A stretch of 64,000 bases of DNA from Salinactinospora qingdaonensis. GTDB lineage: Bacteria > Actinomycetota > Actinomycetes > Streptosporangiales > Streptosporangiaceae. Where the stretch lies: contig NZ_BAABDD010000006.1 of NCBI RefSeq assembly GCF_039539445.1, positions 186,001 to 250,000 of the forward strand, in the 5' to 3' direction. The position numbers were made by a program, and so were the translations under genes. The notes below the pieces were generated by a model, which did not search any database, had not been told where the DNA came from, and worked only from the letters and a program-made list of their open reading frames with translations. Positions 8,944 to 16,305 of this stretch are shown piece after piece. Numbering within the stretch: the stretch's first letter is position 1; the number at the start of each line of letters is the position of its first letter.

Positions 8944-8990
8944 ATACTACATGTTGTGCTGCCCAATACAGAACGACCCAAGATAGGGGT
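8944..8990 (-). promoter_or_regulatory. Pair of NrdR boxes
   Basis: ATACTACATGTTGTGC (8944-8959) and ACCCAAGATAGGGGT (8976-8990). The first is close to the published NrdR box; the second is a weaker palindrome. Their centres are about 31.5 bp apart, the three-helical-turn spacing characteristic of NrdR repressor sites. They lie just upstream of the riboswitch, where the nrdA promoter should be. Confidence 0.65.
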
Positions 8991-9246
8991 ATGTCACTCT
9001 CACCCGAAACACGACCCCCAAAGAACGACAAGCCCGACATTTCACCTCGCTGACACACCGGCGATCCGCCACACTGCCGTAGCCGGTGCCCCGTGGCGAC
9101 GCGCGTGCCCGTTTCCAGTGTTCATCACGGCCCCCTTCGCCGCTTCCGTGCGCCTGGGGCGCTTTGTGCGCGGCCTGGGGTGGGGTTTCTCAACTGGGGC
9201 GCATGTTTGCCCCCATGCCACACCGTCAGGGCCAGCACCGGTTGGT

Positions 9247-10134
9247 TTAGAAGGCGTTCCATGTCCAGGGGCGGGCGATGTCGCCGCGCAGGCAGGCGAT
9301 CCGGTGGCGGGTCTCGTGTGCGGCGCTGTCGCTGGCGGCGGCTTTGCCCAGCACGAAGCACACCCAGCGCAGTTCCTGGATGTCGGCGAGAACCCGAAAC
9401 GCGGGCCTGGCGGTCACGTCGTAGCCGCCGTAGGCGGCGACGAAGTCACGGTAATCACCGGCGCTCAACCGGGCGAAGTCGACACGGTCCACGGCCACAG
9501 GGATCAGATCCCACTCCCACGGGCCGCGGCAGACGTGCTCGAAGTCGAGCAGCACCGGTGGCGCCCCTTGGGCAACGGCGACGTTGCCCTGCCACGCATC
9601 ACCGTGAATGACCCCTTCAGCGGCGTCGAGGGGAAGTCGGCGGAGGTGGCCGCGCAACTGGTCGGCGCGCTCGGCCAGCCATGCCCGATCCTCCTCGGCG
9701 AGGTGAGTCGCTGCAACGATGCGCTCCTCGATACCGGCCAAAGGGTCGAACCGCGGGAGTTCGAGCCACTCGGGCGGGGCGAGCGCATGCAGCGCCCCAA
9801 GGACGGCCCCGAGTTCCCCCGTCGTTGCCGCCCGGTGCTCCGGCAGCAGCTCCCACCAGGTCACCGGCCGAGAACCCACCATGGTCGGCTGCGCCACGCC
9901 GTCGAGTGCACGCACCACAGGCAGCCCCGAGGCCGCCAGCCAACGGGCAACCTCGACCTGGCGTACGGCGCCGGCCTGGGTCTCCTCCGGCCCGATCCAG
10001 ACGACGACACTGGCAGGCAGCCGATACATCACATTGGAGCCGTCCCGGATCACCGCCGCACCCGCAGCGTCGAGACCGGCCAGGCGCGCCGCGATGGCGA
10101 GGATGTCGTCTGTCGTCGCCACAGAGGGCGTCAC
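9247..10134 (-). CDS. APH-family phosphotransferase
   Basis: About 295 aa with the aminoglycoside/choline-kinase fold. Brenner motif HGDAWQGN at 177-184 and the metal-binding DFEHVCRGPWEWDL at 197-210, both intact. Proteins of this kind phosphorylate small hydroxyl compounds; the substrate is unknown and resistance cannot be claimed. Start is GTG 10134, with a second in-frame GTG 12 nt downstream; neither has a strong ribosome-binding site. It ends near a gene-free stretch (9000-9246) and lies just downstream of a truncated regulator. Confidence 0.8.
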   Translation of the reverse strand: MTPSVATTDDILAIAARLAGLDAAGAAVIRDGSNVMYRLPASVVVWIGPEETQAGAVRQVEVARWLAASGLPVVRALDGVAQPTMVGSRPVTWWELLPEHRAATTGELGAVLGALHALAPPEWLELPRFDPLAGIEERIVAATHLAEEDRAWLAERADQLRGHLRRLPLDAAEGVIHGDAWQGNVAVAQGAPPVLLDFEHVCRGPWEWDLIPVAVDRVDFARLSAGDYRDFVAAYGGYDVTARPAFRVLADIQELRWVCFVLGKAAASDSAAHETRHRIACLRGDIARPWTWNAF

Positions 10135-10156
10135 GGTACCGACCGTACTGGCGGCC

Positions 10157-10876
10157 TCAGCTGCTCGGAAGCCGCAGGCTGGTGATCTCGTGGCAGAGGT
10201 CGGCGACGTCGCCGATGTGGGTGTGCGCCGTAGCGGCCCGCGTCAAGCCGTGAAGTTCGGTCACCAGTCGCTTTGACCGCAGCGCCGCAGTGTCGCGGGT
10301 GGCTTGGCGGCCGATGGGCACCGCTTCCCGCGCATATCCGGTACTCATGTTCAGTGAGGCGAGTCGGATTCGGGAGAAGGTGCGTGAGCGGGGATAGTCC
10401 GCCGATTGCAGCCGGATGGCCGCTTCCAGGCGCTCGCTGGCTAATTCCGGTTTGTTGTTGGCGTGGGCGATCGGGATCAGCGCCTTTCCGGTGCTGCCCT
10501 GGTGTTCTGCGGCGTCGTAGTAGCACAGCCAAGGCGGGTCAGCCTCTGGTGTCCGCTCGGCGAAGTGGGCGTCAGCGCGATCGACATCGGCTCGGGCTTC
10601 GGTGTGCCTTCCGGTGAGTGCGAGGAGGCGGGCTCGGATGGTCCATAGCATCGCCTGCGCGGTCGCGGTGAGCCGGTCGGCGCGCACGTGGGCGAACTCG
10701 ATCAGCGAAAGCGCGTCATCGACGTTTTCCAGGTAGGCGGCCTTGCGCGCCATTTCCGCGAGCGTGTTCGCCCGCAGTTCCCAGGAGCCGGCTTCGTCGG
10801 CGCACCAGAGCGCGAACGTGAAGCAGCGGTCGGCCGCTGTGTGGTTGGCGATGTCGAAAGCCGAGAACGCGACTAC
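10157..10876 (-). pseudogene. XRE/TPR-type regulator, 5'-truncated
   Basis: The frame codes for about 239 residues of helical TPR-like repeats (ADRCFTFALWCADEAGSWEL, later HTHIGDVADLCHEITSLRL). This is the usual C-terminal two-thirds of the actinomycete XRE-plus-TPR regulators. The HTH N-terminus is absent: the homologous reading frame can be followed upstream to about 10876 and then stops matching, where a different truncated gene begins on the opposite strand. The internal ATG at 10753 would give a 198-aa product without DNA-binding domain. Likely non-functional as a regulator. Confidence 0.6.
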
Positions 10877-11928
10877 GCTTTATGCGCTGGAGACCTACAC
10901 CGACCAGCAGTCGAGTCCGGCGTTTCGCGCCGAGTTCCTCCGCACCCTGGAACGATCTCGACGAAATCCGCTGGTGGATGGCACCCTCACACGGCATCGT
11001 GCACATCCGAGTTCCCTGCCCTGAATGCGGCTGGGCGGAGAAGCGTGCCGACCGAACTAAGCTCGTCCACCTCGACGAAGACGGCGCCCGCTTCGCCGCG
11101 GTCTGCCTCGACCACGGACCGTACGAGATCGACGTCGACCCCGAGAACGACGCCTACATCGACTTGGCCACCCTGTACCGCAATCTGGTCAAAGAACGTT
11201 TGCTCGTGCGCGGCGACACCACGTTACGTGTCATGCTCAAGGGCGGCGACTGGGCGTTCGGCTCCCAGCTCGTCGATGGCGCCCTCGGCGTTTTGGACAC
11301 ACCCGGAGCACGGATGCCGCTGCGCATCTTCACACCGCAGGTACTCGCGCCCACGGGAGTGAAGCTGTCCAAATCCCTGCTGCGCGACAAAGGCACGGAT
11401 GCGTTGCCTAGCGACGTCGAACCGTGGATGCTCGATACGACCCAATGGCCGGGAAACACCGACCACTACGTTGACGCGCTGTTGTGGCTCGTCGGCGAAC
11501 TGCTCACCGATCCGAAGCATTTCTTCCGAAGCTTCACCGTCAAGGAACTAGGCCGACTGATGAACTCCCGACCCGCCGACCTCGGCCAGCGCCCCCGCGC
11601 ACACGAGATGGGCATCTACAAGAGGTATTTCGACCTGATCGCTTCAGGCCAGAAGACGACCGAGATCAGGGTCAACGACTCCTCGCGCAAGCGATTGAAG
11701 GAGGGGGATCTTCTCCGGTTCAAGTGCCGCGATGAGGAAGTGCTCACCCGGATCACGCGGCTCGCCCGCTATGCGGACTTCGACGAGATGTTCGAGCGCG
11801 AACTGATCTCCTCGGTCAACCCCACCGCCTCGAAGACCGACCAACTGCGCAACATCCGGGAGATCTACCCACCCGAACGTGAGGCCCTGGGCGTGGTCGC
11901 GATCGGCATCGAACTCGTCACCCCCTAG
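10877..11928 (+). pseudogene. Class I aaRS-like protein with C-terminal ASCH domain, 5'-truncated and frameshifted
   Basis: From about 10877 one frame reads TLYALETYTDQQSSPAFRAE; near 10950 the coding sense shifts to the frame NDLDEIRWWMAPSHG that continues to the stop at 11928. The body has a CPECGW zinc-knuckle-like piece, then FTPQVLAPTGVKLSKSLL, a KMSKS-like motif as in class I aminoacyl-tRNA synthetases. The C-terminal ~110 residues (MGIYKRYFDLIASGQKTTEIR, then KEGDLLRFKC) are an ASCH domain, a predicted RNA-binding/hydrolase fold. The HIGH-containing N-terminus is missing. The remaining ORF (ATG 10882 in frame, or GTG inside) could still make an ASCH protein. Confidence 0.6.
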
Positions 11929-12220
11929 CCGCATACAACGAAGCCACAAGCATCGGGCTCGTCAGTGGCGCGCTGAACGACTCCTACGACGACCTCCAAG
12001 CAGATGTAGAGCCGCCGCAAGGAATCGAACCGACTGCGCGCCGCGCGGGGGCGACCTGGCTCGGCTGTTTTCTCCACGAGCTCTGTGGCCGAGATCCGCG
12101 AGAAACACAGCATGCCGCCCTCAGGTGGTGTCGGAGCCGGGTATCGATCGGGTTCTCATGGGAGTCACCGGGAAGAATCTCCGCGAGACCATCGTGTTCC
12201 TCCTGGGCAAGCCGGAGTAG
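11929..12220 (+). pseudogene. Possible decayed coding fragments, unidentified
   Basis: Directly after the ASCH stop one frame reads AAYNEATSIGLVSGALNDSY with GC-rich third positions. Near 12130-12220 another frame reads VSEPGIDRVLMGVTGKNLRE and ends TIVFLLGKPE-stop. Both look like protein fragments, but no start, common frame or family can be recognised. Confidence 0.25.
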
Positions 12221-12372
12221 ATTTCGCGATCGCCCCTCGAAACCCGGCGACGAGGGCTCTCCCGAATGTGATGCTTGTCGGGCCTAGATGAGTATCCAGT
12301 TCCCGTCAGCCCAGTAAGCTCTCCCACCATGCCGAAGTGGAATACCAAGGCACCAGTGGTGTTGACCGAGCT

Positions 12373-13392
12373 GTGAAGAAGATCGGATTCCTGTCTTTCG
12401 GCCACTGGACACCGTCGCCGCGCTCCCAGGTGCGCTCAGCCTCCGACGCCCTGCTGCAATCGATCGAGTTGGCCGTCGCCGCCGAAGAGGTCGGCGCTGA
12501 CGGCGCCTACTTCCGGGTGCACCACTTCGCCCGGCAGTTGGCCTCACCGTTTCCGCTACTGGCCGCGGTGGGGGCGCGGACCAGCCGCATCGAGATCGGC
12601 ACGGGCGTGATCGACATGCGCTACGAGAACCCGCTCTACATGGCAGAGGACGCCGGGTCCGCTGACCTGATCGCCGGCGGGCGCTTGCAGCTCGGGATCA
12701 GCCGCGGCGCCCCGGAACAGGTCATCAAGGGGTATGAGTACTTCGGGCACCGTCCGGCGGAAGGGACCACGGACGCCGACATGGCCCGAGAGCACACCGC
12801 GACGCTGCTCGACGTCCTCAAAGGCGAGGGATTCGCCGAACCCAACCCGCAGCCGATGTTTCCCAACCCGCCCGGGCTGCTGCGGATCGAGCCGCACTCT
12901 CCCGGGCTGCGCGACCGGATCTGGTGGGGCGCCGGCACCCGCGCCACCGCGACATGGGCCGGCGAGCAGGGGATGAACCTGATGAGCTCGACCCTGCTCA
13001 CCGAGGACACCGGGGTGCCGTTCCACCAGTTGCAGGCGGAACAGATCCAGCTCTTCCAGGAGGCATGGCAGGCCGCCGGCCACGCCCGCGAGCCCCGCGT
13101 CTCGGTGAGCCGCAGCATCTTCCCAATAGTGAGCGAGTTGGATCACCAGTTGTTCGGCCGGGAGACGGCCAGCACCGACAAGGTGGGCTATCTGGACGAG
13201 GGGCTGGCCCGGTTCGGTAAGACCTACGCCGCCGAACCGGACAAGCTCGCCCGGGACCTGGCGCAGGACGAGGCCGTCGCCGCCGCGGACACGCTCCTGC
13301 TCACCGTGCCCAACCAGCTAGGCGTGGACTACAACGCACATGTGCTCGACAGCCTGCTGCGCTATGTCGCCCCGGAGCTCGGGTGGCGCTGA
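12373..13392 (+). CDS. LLM-class flavin-dependent oxidoreductase
   Basis: Bacterial-luciferase-fold monooxygenase/reductase of about 339 aa, using FMN or F420. Typical stretches: KKIGFLSFGHW, the GADGAYFRVHHFARQ strand-helix, IEIGTGVIDMRYENPLYMAE and LIAGGRLQLGISRGAPEQV. Substrate unknown. I set the start at GTG 12373 because homologues begin at the KKIGFLSFGHW segment; the longer frame from 12337 adds 12 residues without similarity. It converges on the TPR gene across a strong hairpin. Confidence 0.85.
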   Translation: MKKIGFLSFGHWTPSPRSQVRSASDALLQSIELAVAAEEVGADGAYFRVHHFARQLASPFPLLAAVGARTSRIEIGTGVIDMRYENPLYMAEDAGSADLIAGGRLQLGISRGAPEQVIKGYEYFGHRPAEGTTDADMAREHTATLLDVLKGEGFAEPNPQPMFPNPPGLLRIEPHSPGLRDRIWWGAGTRATATWAGEQGMNLMSSTLLTEDTGVPFHQLQAEQIQLFQEAWQAAGHAREPRVSVSRSIFPIVSELDHQLFGRETASTDKVGYLDEGLARFGKTYAAEPDKLARDLAQDEAVAAADTLLLTVPNQLGVDYNAHVLDSLLRYVAPELGWR

Positions 13393-13507
13393 CCCCGCCG
13401 GCGATCGTCCCAGGTTCGTGGCTGCGTCCCGGTGGGCCGGTTTCGCAACTGCGCCCCGGAACGGTTTGTCCGCACGGTTCAACCCAACTGAACCGGTGAA
13501 CCTGCCT

Positions 13508-13542
13508 CAGGTATCCCGATCCTCGCTCGCGCGGGATACCTG
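13508..13542. terminator. Bidirectional hairpin between convergent genes
   Basis: Perfect 11-bp inverted repeat CAGGTATCCCG / CGGGATACCTG with a 13-nt loop, between the stops of the flavin oxidoreductase (+) and the TPR gene (-). No long T-tract. Likely serves both genes. Confidence 0.65.
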
Positions 13543-13558
13543 GGAACCCACTTCATGC

Positions 13559-14113
13559 TCAAGCGTCCAGGAGACGGTCCAGGTCGTCTTCGTCCATGCC
13601 GAGGTCCATGCGGACGCGGAACCTGATGCGCAGCAGCTCCATCAGCAGGTCGTGCATGTAGGGGGAGATGTCTTGGTGGCGGAAACGCTCCACGCCCAGG
13701 GTGGCCCAGGCGTGGGCGCCCTTGAGGTCGTCGTGGGCCTGCAACGTCTCGGTGATGTGGATGTAGGTGGGCAGGTTACGCGGCCCCTCGGCGCGGAGCC
13801 GGTCCATGCGGGCGTAGGCGTCCTCCACCCGGTCCAGCTCCAGCAGCGCGCCGGCCTGGAGCGCCCGCGCGTCGATGATGGTGATCCCGCCGTCGTCTAT
13901 GGCGCGCTGGTAGGCAGCCGCGGCCAACTCGAACTCTTGGGCCATCTCCCACTGCTCACCGGCTCGGACGAACAGCTCGGCACGGCAGATCTCACTGTCG
14001 GCCTCGACGCTGTTGGCCAGATCGACAAGCTGCCGGGCCACCGCGGTGTGGTCCCCCGACTGCACGGCTCGGAACTCCAGCCGGTCAAGGTCGGCCGTTG
14101 TCACGCGGGTCAA
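13559..14113 (-). CDS. Tetratricopeptide-repeat protein
   Basis: About 184 aa of amphipathic helices with TPR character (AGEQWEMAQEFELAAAAYQR, DARALQAGALLELDRVEDAY) and an acidic C-terminus (MDLGMDEDDLDRLLDA). No enzymatic motif; probably a protein-interaction scaffold. The start is TTG 14113, fixed by GAGGAGGG 7 nt upstream; the long upstream extension is the shadow of the neighbouring gene. It begins 43 bp after the NYN-domain gene on the same strand and is probably co-transcribed with it. Confidence 0.7.
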   Translation of the reverse strand: MTRVTTADLDRLEFRAVQSGDHTAVARQLVDLANSVEADSEICRAELFVRAGEQWEMAQEFELAAAAYQRAIDDGGITIIDARALQAGALLELDRVEDAYARMDRLRAEGPRNLPTYIHITETLQAHDDLKGAHAWATLGVERFRHQDISPYMHDLLMELLRIRFRVRMDLGMDEDDLDRLLDA

Positions 14114-14156
14114 CTGACACCCTCCTCGTCCTTGCCGGTGCGGACCACGCCGGGGG

Positions 14157-16007
14157 TCAGGCGCGGGCCCGCTCCAAGGCTTCCCAGAATCCTTGCCGCA
14201 GTGCGTGGCGAACCTCGTCGCGCAGCAGGAAGTCGACTGGTAACGACGAGCCTTGCAACAGTCGGGCCTCCATGTCGGAGGGCATGCGGGGCTTGCGCGC
14301 GAGCACTGCCTCCAGCCACAGGACCGGCGCGTCGCGCGCGATGGACTCGGCGAAGTTGGTGCCTTCGCGTTGCGCGACTCCGACAGCGTCGTCGATGCCG
14401 CGGGGACCGTGCCCGCCGGAGGGCGGGTAACCGCCCTGCGACGGCGGGCCGGCATAGGGTCCGGGCTGAAATCGTTGTGCGGGCTGGGGGCCAGTAGGGG
14501 CGTTGGAGTCCTGCTGGGCTCCGGCGGCGCTCCTGGAAGCGGAATCAGTTTCCGTACTGGCCCCAAAAGTAGGGTTTGGGCCGGTGTTACCTCCAAACCC
14601 GGGATTTTCTCCCGTATTCGGCCCGTACCTGGGGTCGGCTCCCGGGGGCGCGCCGCGTGGAGGTGGCGCCTCCCGCTCGTAGTGGCCTTGGGGGCCTTGG
14701 GGACCTTGGCCCATCATCTGGTCGTGCGGGGAACCGTTGGGGTAGTGCGACTGTTGCGGCTGCTGGTGTTGTTGCGGTTGTTGCATGGGCGGGCCGGGCC
14801 GCTCGCCGCTGTAGTCGGGGCCGGGCTGCTGCGGGCCGCGCATGCTCGGGTGCGCTCCCGTGGCCGGTCCGGTGGGGTTGGGGCCGGTGGAGGGGTGCGG
14901 CGCCATACCCATGTGGCCGCCCGTGGGAGGGGCGTGCGGCGAGTTCTGGCCGTCGGCGGAGAAGCCGTGGGCCTCAGACCGCCGGTTGCCGCCCGAATTG
15001 TCGTTGCGTTGGCCGTCCATTCCGGCGCCCGGCTGGGGGGCGAGATGGTCGCCGCCGCGCTGCTGGGCGAGGCTCTGGCGCATGGCGCGCAGTTGCTCCA
15101 TGGCGCTGCTGCCGGGGTTGGGCTGCCCGCCGGCCGGGGAGGGGCCGCTTTGGGGGGAGGGGCCGCTCTGCGCGGGGTGGCCACCGGTGGCGGGGTGGGC
15201 GCCCGTGGGGGGCGAGGCCGGTCCCGCTTGCGGCTGCTGGCCGTTCTGGGCGGAGTGGGCGCTGCTCGCGGCATTGGCGTTCATCGCCGTGTGGCCGCCC
15301 GTGTTGGCGAAGGCGGCCTCCATGCTGTTGCCGCTCCCGGCGGGCTCCATGCGGGAGCCGCCGACGTTGGCCGTGACAGGCATGCGCGTAGCCGGCGGCG
15401 TACCGCGGGAGCGGCCGTTGCCCATCGGGCTGTGCGCCTCAGGGGCGCCGCTGTCGTCGGACTCGGCGGCCCCGGCGACGAGGTTGACGTAGGGGCGCAG
15501 GTGACCGGCGCCGATCTCGATCAGATCGTCGCACTCGCGGCGCAGCGCCCGGGAGATCGTCCAGTTTCCCTCCACGGAAATGTGGACGACGGTGACCCGG
15601 ACACCGAGGTCTTGGACGTCGGCGACGACCTGCGCCATGTCCTCGTCGCCGCTGACGAGCACGGCTTCGCACAGCACTCCCGTTCGGGCGAGTGTGGTCA
15701 GGTCCCGCTGGACATAGCTCTCGACGCCCTCCCGTCTGCCAGGACGGATACGCGCGGCTCGGAATTTGATGCCCGGGATGTCGGCGATGCCGTCCTGCTC
15801 CTGGGTGCGGCGCCCCTCAGAGGTCGCCTCGTACCAGTAGCATCGCAGCAACGGCAGTCCCGTGCGATCACGCGCCACCTCGTTGAGCAGTTGCACGAGC
15901 CCCGCGTAATCCCAAGACACGGAGTCGCGGTTGCGCGTTCCGTGCACAGCCATCGCACCGTCGGCAAGGAGGTAGCCGGCGTCAACGAACAGCGCGCAGC
16001 GATCCAC
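14157..16007 (-). CDS. NYN (PIN-like) nuclease-domain protein with long Pro/Gly/Gln-rich linker
   Basis: 616 aa. Residues 1-175 are a NYN domain, the PIN-like fold of predicted RNA-cleaving enzymes, with conserved acidic residues Asp9 (FVDAGY), Asp102 (YVQRDL) and Asp121/Asp123 (SGDEDM). Residues about 180-530 are a low-complexity linker rich in Pro, Gly, Gln, Asn and Ser. The last ~80 residues (DAPVLWLEAVLARKPRMPSD, then LLRDEVRHALRQGFWEALE) form a separate helical module. Actinomycete homologues share this plan. ATG 16007 gives a compact start on the NYN fold. Target RNA unknown. Confidence 0.8.
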   Translation of the reverse strand: MDRCALFVDAGYLLADGAMAVHGTRNRDSVSWDYAGLVQLLNEVARDRTGLPLLRCYWYEATSEGRRTQEQDGIADIPGIKFRAARIRPGRREGVESYVQRDLTTLARTGVLCEAVLVSGDEDMAQVVADVQDLGVRVTVVHISVEGNWTISRALRRECDDLIEIGAGHLRPYVNLVAGAAESDDSGAPEAHSPMGNGRSRGTPPATRMPVTANVGGSRMEPAGSGNSMEAAFANTGGHTAMNANAASSAHSAQNGQQPQAGPASPPTGAHPATGGHPAQSGPSPQSGPSPAGGQPNPGSSAMEQLRAMRQSLAQQRGGDHLAPQPGAGMDGQRNDNSGGNRRSEAHGFSADGQNSPHAPPTGGHMGMAPHPSTGPNPTGPATGAHPSMRGPQQPGPDYSGERPGPPMQQPQQHQQPQQSHYPNGSPHDQMMGQGPQGPQGHYEREAPPPRGAPPGADPRYGPNTGENPGFGGNTGPNPTFGASTETDSASRSAAGAQQDSNAPTGPQPAQRFQPGPYAGPPSQGGYPPSGGHGPRGIDDAVGVAQREGTNFAESIARDAPVLWLEAVLARKPRMPSDMEARLLQGSSLPVDFLLRDEVRHALRQGFWEALERARA

Positions 16008-16305
16008 GCGACACCGCCCCTTCCTCGTTCCTGTTCACCCACCCGGAAATGGGGCGGGTCTTCGATCGGCAGTCGGCACTCGACTCTACGGCCTAAAGGC
16101 AGACCGGGCCCAGCCTAGCCAAGTCTGTGCCGGTTTGTGTGCGGCCTTGCACACTGGGAGTTGTGAAGTAAGTAAAGGACCTCACTACGGACGGGCGTGA
16201 CAGTATATTTACGGTACTGGGGTGATCCGCACTGACCGGGGGCGCCAAAGCAACGGACCACGAGGGGCAGGGTTTCGGGCAGACCACCACCCCAATCGAG
16301 GCATA

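Noticed and set aside
9247..10134. Aminoglycoside resistance gene
   Set aside because: Only the general APH fold is supported; nothing points to an antibiotic substrate.
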